From Bacteroidales bacterium (lineage in GTDB: Bacteria > Bacteroidota > Bacteroidia > Bacteroidales > UBA932), in the NCBI GenBank assembly GCA_017548985.1, contig JAFYYW010000031.1, positions 1 through 64,000 on the forward strand: 64,000 nucleotides of DNA, given 5' to 3'. The stretch's first letter is position 1; the number at the start of each line of letters is the position of its first letter. Position numbers and translations under genes: made by a program. This document shows, in pieces, positions 25,641 through 34,466 of this stretch. Below the pieces are notes generated by a model that was given only the letters and a program-made list of their open reading frames with translations, did no database searches and had not been told where the DNA came from.

Positions 25641-28094
25641 ATGAAAAGACTGTTGTGCGTTCTGGCCGTATTGGCCTTGTGTGATGTCATGAATGCCGGA
25701 CAGCCGTCCGGGCCCGGCCAAGTCCATCCTCGCTTCGCTGCGGCTGAGTATGGCCTAAGCCCGGCGGCTGCTCCGGCTGGTAAGACAATAACAATTAATA
25801 ACGGTAACAATGTCCTGGTGGATGTGTGCGATAATGGAATATTCCGGGTAAGAATCAGTCCCCGGAAAGAGTTCGAAGAATCGCTGATGGAGCGCTATGG
25901 CTGCATCAAGACCGACTGGGTTCCAGTGAAAACCACCGAGTCCACCAAAGGCAATGACTGGACAGTAAGCACGAAGTCATATTCATTGACGGTCAACAAG
26001 AAAACCGGCGCGATCTCGCTGAAGGACGCCAAGGGCGGCTCCGTCATCAGGGAAATTACAGTTCTCGGAAACAAGGACAAGACCTGCGGCAACCTCAGGG
26101 AGATAATCAACAAGAAATGGGAAGACCTCAACGTCACCAGCAACGGAGGCGGCATCATCGGGGACGACAAGGAATTCGCCAAGATGGACAAGAGGGAAAT
26201 CCCCGGAGCTATGGAGATCTGCGCCATATCCATAAGTATGGAGGACGGAGAGCGTTTCTATGGTGGCGGGAGCACCAGCCGCGACCATATACAGCACAGG
26301 GGTGAGCTCCTGAGGATGTGGACGACCTACCAGCACACCGAGATCCCGATGCCATTCATGATGAGCTCACGTGGCTGGGGCATTTACGACAATACCACCC
26401 GCAAGAGTTTCTTCGATGTGGGCAGCGTGGACAAGGATCGGTTCAATATCGTCAACAGTTACGACGAGGCTGACTTCTTCCTGATGGCCGGCAAGGACAT
26501 GCCCGCCATACTGAATGAATATACCCTCGTCACAGGTCGCACTTACGTGCTTCCGAAATGGGCCTACGGCCTTTGTTTCGGCCCTAACATGCGCGAGGAG
26601 CAATTTGACATACTCCATGACGCTGCGATGTTCCGCCAGATAGACGTTCCTTGCGACGTGTTCTGGCTGGAACCCCAATGGATGGCCAAGCGCTACGATT
26701 TCTCCACCAAGAAGCAATGGAACTACGACCGGTTTTCCCCCGAACCCTACTGGGTTCAGGACCAATATCCAAAGCAACTGCACCATAGGCTCTTCATCGG
26801 CAAACTCCGCTCGATGGGCTTCCACCTCGGTCTCTGGCTTTGCGAGGAATATGACCTCAGCCTCGTTGAGGAAGATCTGGTCGCTCTTCGAGAGGGCCGC
26901 GACACCTCAGGACAAGAGCACTGGATGGATCACCTCAAGAACTTTATGGACATGGGCGTGGAAGGCTTCAAACTCGACCCGGCCCGCACCATTGACAACC
27001 ATCCCGATTGGCCATATTACAACGGACAGACAGACATGGTCATGCATAACCTCAACCAGGTCCTTCTTCCAAAGCAGATGGCCGAACTCGGAAGGAACTA
27101 CAATGGAAAACGCACATGGCACCACTACTGCGGCGGCTGGTCAGGAACGCAGCATTGGACAGCTTCGACTTCGGGTGACAACGGTGGAGGAAAGACCGCC
27201 CTCTACGACCAGCTCAACCTCGGAATGAGCGGCTTCCTCAATACTTCCTGCGACGTGATGAGTGTTCCTCGGGACCTTGAGATGCCTTCGCTCCATTTCG
27301 GCCTGTTCCTCCCTTGGGTCCAAATAAACAGCTGGTTCTCAATGATGCAGCCCTTCTATTACGACAAGCCAGAGCAGGACATCTACCGCTTCTATGTAAA
27401 GCTGCGCTACTCCCTCGCCCCGTACATCTACTCAATGGCCCTTGAGGCCGCCCAGGACGGGATGCCGATTGTACGGTCGATGCCGCTGACTTTCCCTGAG
27501 GACAGAACCTGTGACGATATGACCTACCAGTACATGTTCGGACCATGGTACTGCGTGGGAATATTCACAAATGAGATATATCTCCCTAAGGGAACCTGGA
27601 CAGACGCGTGGACCGGGGAGAGGATTGTCAGCAAGGGTGAAACTTTCACAAGGGATTATCCAGCCGACAGGGCCGGCTTGCTTTTCATCCGCGAAGGAGC
27701 CATAATCCCCTCACAGGGAGATGTTTCCTATCTCGGAGCCCGCCCGTTCGAGAAAGTGACTTTGAATATCTATCCATGTGGTGATTCCGAGTTCACTATG
27801 ATGGACGATGATGGTGAAAGCTATGGTTATGAGAAGGGTGCTATCGCTAAGACGCTTGTGGAATGCCATGAGAAAGGTGGTGTCTCGAAGATTATCGTCA
27901 ATCCCGTGAAGGGCAGTTTCGAGGGCATGCCTTCAACTCGTGAGTATTCTTTCGCTATCCAGAATGATGGCAAGGCGACAAAAGTGCTTGTCGGTGGTAA
28001 GGAACTGAAGGACTGGACCTTCGAAGGCGGCATGATCCGCTTCGCCCTTCCTCCTGTCGCCATCTCAGATACTGTTGTAATAGACATAAAATAA
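25641..28094 (+). CDS. GH31 family glycosidase with N-terminal repeat insertion
   Basis: The 817-residue product has a signal peptide (about 19 residues). The (beta/alpha)8 domain carries VEGFKLDPAR with the likely nucleophile Asp446, and the C-terminal beta domains follow (DAWTGERIVSKGETF). GH31 includes alpha-glucosidases, alpha-xylosidases and alpha-galactosidases; the altered motif (KLDPAR instead of WxDMNE) leaves specificity open. Residues 31-46 read [10 protein letters not shown] then PAAAPA and come from a 47-base dispersed repeat (25731-25777) also found in the GH95 gene, placed between the signal peptide and the mature domain. The gene is followed 3 bases later by GH3, so the two likely finish degradation of a shared oligosaccharide in the periplasm. 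Confidence 0.9.
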   Translation: MKRLLCVLAVLALCDVMNAGQPSGPGQVHPRFAAAEYGLSPAAAPAGKTITINNGNNVLVDVCDNGIFRVRISPRKEFEESLMERYGCIKTDWVPVKTTESTKGNDWTVSTKSYSLTVNKKTGAISLKDAKGGSVIREITVLGNKDKTCGNLREIINKKWEDLNVTSNGGGIIGDDKEFAKMDKREIPGAMEICAISISMEDGERFYGGGSTSRDHIQHRGELLRMWTTYQHTEIPMPFMMSSRGWGIYDNTTRKSFFDVGSVDKDRFNIVNSYDEADFFLMAGKDMPAILNEYTLVTGRTYVLPKWAYGLCFGPNMREEQFDILHDAAMFRQIDVPCDVFWLEPQWMAKRYDFSTKKQWNYDRFSPEPYWVQDQYPKQLHHRLFIGKLRSMGFHLGLWLCEEYDLSLVEEDLVALREGRDTSGQEHWMDHLKNFMDMGVEGFKLDPARTIDNHPDWPYYNGQTDMVMHNLNQVLLPKQMAELGRNYNGKRTWHHYCGGWSGTQHWTASTSGDNGGGKTALYDQLNLGMSGFLNTSCDVMSVPRDLEMPSLHFGLFLPWVQINSWFSMMQPFYYDKPEQDIYRFYVKLRYSLAPYIYSMALEAAQDGMPIVRSMPLTFPEDRTCDDMTYQYMFGPWYCVGIFTNEIYLPKGTWTDAWTGERIVSKGETFTRDYPADRAGLLFIREGAIIPSQGDVSYLGARPFEKVTLNIYPCGDSEFTMMDDDGESYGYEKGAIAKTLVECHEKGGVSKIIVNPVKGSFEGMPSTREYSFAIQNDGKATKVLVGGKELKDWTFEGGMIRFALPPVAISDTVVIDIK
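25731..25777 (+). repeat. In-frame 47-base dispersed repeat (RFAAAEYGL type), copy 1
   Basis: The block begins CGCTTCGCTGCGGCTGA and ends CGGCTGCTCCGGC. It matches 43 of 47 bases with the complement of 33321-33367 in the GH95 gene. Both copies are read in the same frame. Confidence 0.85.
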
Positions 28095-28097
28095 TAG

Positions 28098-30377
28098 ATG
28101 AGAAGAATCCTATTGGCCGGAATAGCGTTTTTATTGGTCTCCTGTGGAAAAGGTGACTGGAGGGACGCTACGTTGCCGGCGGCTGACAGAGCCAAATCAC
28201 TCCTTAAGGAAATGACCTTGGAAGAGAAGGTCGGGCAGATGTGCCAGTACGTGGCTCCCTGTTATGTCCCGCCGGGACAAGGGTCACCGTATAAGAATAT
28301 CGACGCCACTGATGAGAACCTTGGAAACAAGGATCTCGCTGACAAGATCCGCCGAGGAGAAGTCGGCTCTTTCCTTCATTGCATGACCACAAAGGAAGCT
28401 ATCGCGCTTCAAGAGCTCGCGAAGGAAAGCCGTCTTGGAATACCCCTTTTGATAGGTATTGACGCCATACACGGAAACGCCCTTATAGAAGGCTGCACTA
28501 TATACCCCACAAGCATCAATCTTGCCTCGACATTCGATCCCGAAATCGTTGAGAAAATCGGAACCGAAACAGCCTTGGAAATGCGTCAGAAGGGTCTTTA
28601 CTGGACTTTCGCCCCCAACCTGGACGTGGCGAGGGACGCCCGTTGGGGCCGCATGGGAGAGACTTTCGGAGAGGATCCGTTCCTTGTCACGGAGATGGGG
28701 AAGTATTCGATTTGGGGCTTGCAGGGACGTGACAGGAATTTCGACGAGGGACACGTCATCGCCTGCGCGAAACATCTCATAGCGGGTGGAGAGCCTTTCG
28801 GCGGATTGAACGCGGCTCCTATGGATTTGTCGGAAAGACAACTTAGGGAAATATATCTTCCTCCATTTATCGCCGCAGTCCAGGATGCCCATGTGGGCAC
28901 CGTTATGGCCGCCCATAACGAGGTCAATGGGATTCCTTGCCACGGAAACAGCTGGTTGTTAAATGATTTGCTTCGTGACGAACTCGGCTTCGACGGCTTC
29001 GTGGTCAGCGATTGGATGGATATAGAAAGGCTGCACGCGATGCATCATTGGGCACCGGATTCAACCGAGGCGTTCGTCCGTTCGGTCGAGGCTGGAATCG
29101 ACATGCACATGCAGGGTGACAATTATTTCGAGGCTGTGATCGGTGCAGTAAAATCCGGGCGCATCCCTATGAGGCGCATTGATGAGGCTGTCGGCAAGAT
29201 TCTGGAGATGAAGTTCGCTGTCGGCCTCTTTGAGGCTCCGATGCCGTCTCTCGCTCCACTTGAGAACGCCGAGGCTCACCGTCAGACCGCCCTTGATGCC
29301 GCCCGTGAGAGCATCGTCCTGCTTAAAAACAACGACATACTGCCTCTTACGGCTGCAGGCTCTGGCAGTCCAGACCGTAGCCACCCTCGGCTCTTAAGAC
29401 GGATATTCATAGTTGGGCCTAACGCGGACAGTCAGACTATATTGGGGGACTGGGCGGCGCCGCAACCGGACTCATTGGTAATCACTGTCTTGGAAGGACT
29501 CAAGGAAGAGTTCCCCGAGGTTACAATCGACACAATGTGCTTCGGAGGAATGATCACGAACATTAACGATAAAGGTATAGCGGCCGCTCGCCACAAGGCC
29601 TCCGCGGCAGACGTCTGCATAGTTGTCGCCGGAGAGAATTCCCAGAGATATTCAGCCTTCGGACGCACTTGCGGCGAAAACTGCGACCGGGACAACCTCG
29701 ATCTCCCTGGCATGCAAGAGGAACTGCTGGAGGCTGTGGCATCCACCGGAAAGCCGACAGTCCTTGTCCTGATGACCGGAAGGGCTAATAGCCTGGCCTG
29801 GGCGAAGGTGAATGTGGATGCCGTCGTGAATGTCTGGGAGCCTGGACAAATGGGTGGCAAGGCTGTGGCGGAAGTGCTTTCAGGAAAGGTCAACCCGTCC
29901 GGCAAACTGCCGGTGACTATGCCCAGGAGCGTCGGCCAAGTCCCGACTGTCTATAACCACAAGCACTCCCAATATTCCCGCCTCTTCGCCACCAACGAGA
30001 CCGGTCCACTCTGGCCCTTCGGTTTCGGGCTGTCATACAGCAAGTTCTCGTTTTCTGCACCGAAAATCGTTGATTCAACCGTATCAGTGAAAATCACAAA
30101 CGAGGGCCCGTACGATGGGGCAGAGGTGGTACAGCTGTATATCAGGGACGAGTACGCGTCGGTGACGAGACCGGTGAAAGAACTGAAGGCTTTCAAACGC
30201 GTATTCCTTAAGGATGGCGAAAGCGCTACCGTGACCTTCGAGATCACACCCGAGATGCTCCAATGCTTCGGCGCCGAAGGACGTTGGAGCGTCGAGCCTG
30301 GCGAATTCACCATCATGGTCGGATCCTCATCAGCCGACGAGGATCTTCAAGCTACGAGCCTGGTTGTGGAGGGATAG
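28098..30377 (+). CDS. GH3 beta-glycosidase lipoprotein
   Basis: The 759-residue product has a lipoprotein signal (LLVSCGKG, Cys16). The N-terminal barrel has APNLDVARDARWGRMGETFG and KHLIAGGEP, then GFVVSDWMDIERLH with the nucleophile Asp305. The alpha/beta sandwich domain and a C-terminal fibronectin-type III domain (GAEVVQLYIRDEYASVTRPV) complete the normal three-domain GH3 enzyme. It removes terminal beta-linked sugars (glucose or xylose most often) at the periplasmic side or surface. A Gly/Ser/Arg-rich loop, AAGSGSPDRSHPRLLRR, lies at the start of the second domain, around residue 415-431, and may be another small insertion. The gene is last in its plus-strand operon and overlaps the convergent sulfatase gene by 26 bases. 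Confidence 0.92.
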   Translation: MRRILLAGIAFLLVSCGKGDWRDATLPAADRAKSLLKEMTLEEKVGQMCQYVAPCYVPPGQGSPYKNIDATDENLGNKDLADKIRRGEVGSFLHCMTTKEAIALQELAKESRLGIPLLIGIDAIHGNALIEGCTIYPTSINLASTFDPEIVEKIGTETALEMRQKGLYWTFAPNLDVARDARWGRMGETFGEDPFLVTEMGKYSIWGLQGRDRNFDEGHVIACAKHLIAGGEPFGGLNAAPMDLSERQLREIYLPPFIAAVQDAHVGTVMAAHNEVNGIPCHGNSWLLNDLLRDELGFDGFVVSDWMDIERLHAMHHWAPDSTEAFVRSVEAGIDMHMQGDNYFEAVIGAVKSGRIPMRRIDEAVGKILEMKFAVGLFEAPMPSLAPLENAEAHRQTALDAARESIVLLKNNDILPLTAAGSGSPDRSHPRLLRRIFIVGPNADSQTILGDWAAPQPDSLVITVLEGLKEEFPEVTIDTMCFGGMITNINDKGIAAARHKASAADVCIVVAGENSQRYSAFGRTCGENCDRDNLDLPGMQEELLEAVASTGKPTVLVLMTGRANSLAWAKVNVDAVVNVWEPGQMGGKAVAEVLSGKVNPSGKLPVTMPRSVGQVPTVYNHKHSQYSRLFATNETGPLWPFGFGLSYSKFSFSAPKIVDSTVSVKITNEGPYDGAEVVQLYIRDEYASVTRPVKELKAFKRVFLKDGESATVTFEITPEMLQCFGAEGRWSVEPGEFTIMVGSSSADEDLQATSLVVEG

Positions 30378-31875
30378 GGTCGCCTCTGAAGTCGACAGGG
30401 TATTGGGCTCCTGTCTCCTCCAGCTTCAAAATCATCTCATCCAATAACTTCCGCACCCGTCCAGGGCGTTTGGAAGACAGATCCTTTGTCTCGAAAGGAT
30501 CCCTCTTGAGATTGAACAAGGAACACTGCGGCTTCTCCGGATGATTGGGATTGTAATAATAAATCAGTTTCCACTTGTCGTGACGCCACACAGTGAAATA
30601 ACTGCCTCGATGCTCATGAGGGAAATGCATCAGGAATTCATCCTTATGGCTCGCCGGCTCCGGACCTCCATTAAGAAGCGGGCCTATGTCCTGGCCATCC
30701 ACGGCATGGTCTGAGGGAATGTCAGCCCCGACCAGTGCCGCCAGGGTAGGATAAATGTCGCAAATCGAAGCCACTTCCGTCCTGACCAAGTCCGGTTTGA
30801 TCGGGAGCCTGGCCTGCGAGGGGTTATTCTCCTGGGCGGCCCAAGCCATAATGCAAGGGACCCTCATACCCCCCTCGAACTCAGTGCCTTTCATCCCTCG
30901 TAAAGGAGCGCTGGAGCAATAATCCCGGTCCGTTCCAAGAAAAAGACCCGTACCGTTGTCTCCCATGAATATCATCAACGTGTTACCGGCTATCCCCTTT
31001 TCCGCCAGATGGTCGAGAATATCCCCAAGCGATTTGTCCATACCCTCAATCAGCGTGGCGAAACCTTTGGCGTTGGCCGGCTTCGACGCGTCACCCTCAT
31101 AATGGCTGATGAATCTCGGGTCGGTCTGATGAGGAGTATGAACGGCATAATGGGACATATACAAGAAGAACGGAGACCCGTCTTCCACGGCGGAATCTAT
31201 CTGCCCAAGTGCCTCAAGGGTAAGAGCTTCCGTCAGGAAGGTGTCGGTCCCATGGTACTTGTCCAGCCCAGGGACAGCCCTCGGCTTATAACCTTTGATA
31301 AGGCCATAGCCATCCTCTCCGAAATAGCTCCCCGGTTCCCCGATAGACGATCCGGCGATATTGATATCGAAGCCGACATTAAGCGGATCTGCCGCGGGAG
31401 ACTCATTGTTACCCAGGTGGGCCTTCCCTACGTGGATAGTACGGTAACCCTGATCGGAAAGAAGACGAGGAAGTGTATAATCTTCAGGAGACAGTCCGCT
31501 CCATCCCCAACCATAAGGGCCATAGGCGTTCCGGTTGTCACTTTCCGAATTGATCCAGTTCGTGGTGTGATGCCTGGCTGAATATTGTCCGGTCATAAGG
31601 GAGACCCTTGAGGGGGAACTGACGCTCATAGCGTAGAACTGCGTGAAACGGACGCCTTGGGAAGCGAGGCGCTCCATCCCGGGAGTGCGATACCAGTCAT
31701 TGAAAGGATAACGCTCGGGGTTCCCGTTCCTGTCGGTCATGAAAGGGACACTGGTGTCCATGGGCCCCATGTCATCCGTAAGGAACACTATGATATTCGG
31801 CCTGTCCTGAGCTTTCATGGCAAGACTTCCCGCCATCAGCATGAAAGCTCCCGGGATATATCTAGACGGTCTCAT
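30352..31875 (-). CDS. S1-family sulfatase, serine-type
   Basis: The 507-residue product has a signal peptide (about 23 residues). The active-site signature is S86-S-P-S-R90 in MSVSSPSRVSLMTGQ; the Ser would be converted to formylglycine by an anaerobic sulfatase-maturating enzyme, which is not encoded in this window. Metal ligands include the Asp pair in VFLTDDMG and the Asp-Asn in IFMGDNGTG. It resembles exo-sulfatases that remove sulfate from sugars, and the substrate cannot be read from sequence. It ends the seven-gene minus-strand operon led by kduD, directly after the GH95 gene (4-base gap), implying that a sulfated, fucosylated glycan is the substrate of that operon. Confidence 0.9.
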   Translation of the reverse strand: MRPSRYIPGAFMLMAGSLAMKAQDRPNIIVFLTDDMGPMDTSVPFMTDRNGNPERYPFNDWYRTPGMERLASQGVRFTQFYAMSVSSPSRVSLMTGQYSARHHTTNWINSESDNRNAYGPYGWGWSGLSPEDYTLPRLLSDQGYRTIHVGKAHLGNNESPAADPLNVGFDINIAGSSIGEPGSYFGEDGYGLIKGYKPRAVPGLDKYHGTDTFLTEALTLEALGQIDSAVEDGSPFFLYMSHYAVHTPHQTDPRFISHYEGDASKPANAKGFATLIEGMDKSLGDILDHLAEKGIAGNTLMIFMGDNGTGLFLGTDRDYCSSAPLRGMKGTEFEGGMRVPCIMAWAAQENNPSQARLPIKPDLVRTEVASICDIYPTLAALVGADIPSDHAVDGQDIGPLLNGGPEPASHKDEFLMHFPHEHRGSYFTVWRHDKWKLIYYYNPNHPEKPQCSLFNLKRDPFETKDLSSKRPGRVRKLLDEMILKLEETGAQYPVDFRGDPIPPQPGS

Positions 31876-31879
31876 TATG

Positions 31880-34453
31880 TCACTTGGCGGTCAGGAAACA
31901 ATCCTGGCCAGGTTTAAGGGTTACTGTCGTGAGGTAATATGATTTATCTTTCTTGGTCTTTGATACGGCTCCTTTGACTTTGACCGGAACCGAGGTGCGG
32001 ATGGAGATTTTAGACGAGCCACCCGGGGTCACAGGATTATACCGCAACGCTGCTGTCTTGAGTTTTCCACCAGCCCAAGCCATATCGACTGAAACGGCAC
32101 CCCTGGCTTTCAATCCCTGGACAGAACCTTCATCCCAGATTGAAGGAAGAGCCGGAAGCAGGTGAATCTCACCGTTTTGGCTCTGGAGGAGCATCTCTCC
32201 TATACCGGCCACACTTCCGAAATTCCCGTCAATCTGGAACGGCGGATGGGTGTCCCAAAGATTCGGGAGTGTCGATTTGCTGAGCAGCTCACGGTACATC
32301 TTATGGGCATGATCCCCGTCCAAAAGCCTTGACCAGAAGCAGACCTTCCAAGCCTTGCTCCAGCCTGTTCCTCCATCTCCCCTTCTCTCAAGGGTCTTTA
32401 CCGCGGCCTGGGCATACTCAGGAGTCTTCAAAGGAGATATCTCATGGCCGGGATACAAGCCGAAAAGATGGGAGACATGACGATGTTCCGGTTCAACATC
32501 CTGCCAGTCTTTGTACCATTCCACAAGGTTACCGGCGGCACCGATCCGCAAAGGATGCAAGTTATCCCGGTAGTGGATCCACTTTGCCCTGAGTTCCGGA
32601 TCAACCCCCAGAATCTCAGAGGCCTCAATCACATCGGTGAACAACTCCCAGCAAATCTCAAGATCCATCGCCGACCCGATAGTGACCTGACCACGGTTGC
32701 CGTTGTCATCGATGAAGGTGTTTTCGGGTGAGGTGGAAGGTGAGGTGATATATTTCCCGTCCTTCTCGATCAGCCAGTCCATAAGGAATTCCGCTGAGCC
32801 TTTGAGAAGAGGATATGCCGTCCCGGCGAGATAGGCTTTGTCTTCGTTGAAGAGATAATGCTCATAAAGGTGGGTACAGAGCCAGGGACCGGCCATCACG
32901 TAATTGGCCCACGAGGGACTGCCAGACTTGTCTCCCACGGGATTCGCGGCACACCATATATCGCTGTTATGGTGGACTGTCCAACCACCCATATTGTACA
33001 TATTCTTAACTACTTCCGCACCGGCGACCGAGCAGTTCTTGATGAACTCGATAAGGGGGAGGGCGGTCTGGCTAAGGCCAAGAGGCTCGGCTGGCCAGTA
33101 ATTCATCTGGACGTTGATGTTGGTGTGCAGGTCACTGCCCCATGCCGGGTGACGGTCCTTGCACCAGAGGCCCTGGAGATTGCAAGGGACTTCGCTGTCT
33201 TCCCGGGATGAGGAGATCAGGAGATAGCGTCCGAATTGGAAATACAAAGTCTCCAGATACAGGTCCTCTCCCCCCGCGACATAAGCCTCAAGCCGCTTGT
33301 CTGTGGTAGGACCTTCAAGGGCCGGAGCAGCCGTCGAGCTTAGGCCGTATTCAGCCGCAGCGAAGCGAAAATTGACGCGGCCGGGCTCGAGCGGCTGTCC
33401 GGCCTCAACGTTATGACCCAAATTCAGCTTAACTGTACCAAAAAGCTTTTGATAGTCAGCGATATGAGCTTCCCGGAGCTCTTCGAGACTCTTTTTCTCG
33501 GCCCCGGCGATGAACGACTCAGCAAGAGCGTTCTCGTCCCGTCCCTCGGTGTCCGGCCTCTTGTCGAACCCGTTGAAACTGGTGGCCGCACTAACCAGAA
33601 TCAAAACATCCGAAGCATCTGAAACATGAATACAAGGATTGGTGTAGACCTGTCCGTCGCAGCGTACCACCTTGACCCTGAACTGGTAACGCATTCCTCT
33701 CTCACCATTGGGACCGACCTGCCACTTTGAAAAAGGCTCCTCCCATTTAGTGCTCTGGTAATAACCCACCTGGCCTTTGACTATGTATTCATTAGAAGAA
33801 AGGCTTTGGATAGCGCTGCCGTCCCACATAGTCGCCCCGTCGAGATCGAACTCCAACTTCCCCTTCTCTGAAGAAGTCAGGCGCATAACCATCACCCGGT
33901 CAGGATGGGAAACGAATATTTCCCTGGAATATTCCACCCCGTCCACAACGAAACTTGTCGTGGCGATGGCGTTGTCAAGATCGAGGGTTCGAAGATAGTT
34001 CCCGATGACGCTGGTCTTGCTTTCCGGAAGGGCAGCGTTGTTGCCGCTATAGTCGAACACCATGATGTCGTTGTCAAAGCTTTGCCGCAGGTGCAAGGTT
34101 CCCATCGGAAGATACGAGTTGACATATTTGCCCTGGAGGCCCATGACCCTCCTCTCAGCACCGATCCAATCCTCTTTCTCAAGAAGGGCCCTGACCTCGG
34201 CCAACAACTCCGGGCCTCCGGTCGGGACAGGATTGTTATCAGGGTTGGCGCAACCTCCCCAAAGCGAACCCTCATTGATCCAGATCAAGTCATCGGCGAC
34301 GCCACCCGAGACTGTGGCCCCAAGATGTCCGTTGCCTAACGGAAGCGCCTCCTCAAACCTCGACGCGGGTTTGTCATAACTCAATACCAGCCTCTGGCCC
34401 GAGGCGCACACACAGGCCAACAAAGTGGCCACAATCACCATCAATCTTCTCAT
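31880..34453 (-). CDS. GH95 alpha-L-fucosidase/galactosidase-type enzyme with repeat insertion
   Basis: The 857-residue product has a signal peptide ending ASGQ. The N-terminal beta domain shows the GH95 start [15 protein letters not shown] and INEGSLWGG. The (alpha/alpha)6 barrel includes [16 protein letters not shown] with the [11 protein letters not shown] segment, and [13 protein letters not shown] with an acidic catalytic residue. GH95 enzymes are inverting alpha-1,2-L-fucosidases, some alpha-L-galactosidases. Residues about 363-377 ([16 protein letters not shown]) are an insertion between the second beta region and the TDKRLEAY helix. They come from the 47-base repeat also present in GH31. 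It follows the FAD-GH29 gene by 13 bases, so two fucosidase types are co-expressed. Confidence 0.92.
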   Translation of the reverse strand: MRRLMVIVATLLACVCASGQRLVLSYDKPASRFEEALPLGNGHLGATVSGGVADDLIWINEGSLWGGCANPDNNPVPTGGPELLAEVRALLEKEDWIGAERRVMGLQGKYVNSYLPMGTLHLRQSFDNDIMVFDYSGNNAALPESKTSVIGNYLRTLDLDNAIATTSFVVDGVEYSREIFVSHPDRVMVMRLTSSEKGKLEFDLDGATMWDGSAIQSLSSNEYIVKGQVGYYQSTKWEEPFSKWQVGPNGERGMRYQFRVKVVRCDGQVYTNPCIHVSDASDVLILVSAATSFNGFDKRPDTEGRDENALAESFIAGAEKKSLEELREAHIADYQKLFGTVKLNLGHNVEAGQPLEPGRVNFRFAAAEYGLSSTAAPALEGPTTDKRLEAYVAGGEDLYLETLYFQFGRYLLISSSREDSEVPCNLQGLWCKDRHPAWGSDLHTNINVQMNYWPAEPLGLSQTALPLIEFIKNCSVAGAEVVKNMYNMGGWTVHHNSDIWCAANPVGDKSGSPSWANYVMAGPWLCTHLYEHYLFNEDKAYLAGTAYPLLKGSAEFLMDWLIEKDGKYITSPSTSPENTFIDDNGNRGQVTIGSAMDLEICWELFTDVIEASEILGVDPELRAKWIHYRDNLHPLRIGAAGNLVEWYKDWQDVEPEHRHVSHLFGLYPGHEISPLKTPEYAQAAVKTLERRGDGGTGWSKAWKVCFWSRLLDGDHAHKMYRELLSKSTLPNLWDTHPPFQIDGNFGSVAGIGEMLLQSQNGEIHLLPALPSIWDEGSVQGLKARGAVSVDMAWAGGKLKTAALRYNPVTPGGSSKISIRTSVPVKVKGAVSKTKKDKSYYLTTVTLKPGQDCFLTAK
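33321..33367 (-). repeat. In-frame 47-base dispersed repeat (RFAAAEYGL type), copy 2
   Basis: Reading on the minus strand, it begins CGCTTCGCTGCGGCTGA and ends CGGCTGCTCCGGC. It differs at 4 positions from the copy at 25731-25777. It encodes [10 protein letters not shown] followed by STAAPA within GH95. Confidence 0.85.
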
Positions 34454-34466
34454 ATCCTAAACAAAA

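Noticed and set aside
33540..33570. A TCGAACCCGTTGAAACTGG stretch as another copy of the TTCGACAGGC repeat
   Set aside because: It only loosely matches and encodes the conserved ATSFNGFDK segment of GH95, so it is ordinary coding sequence.
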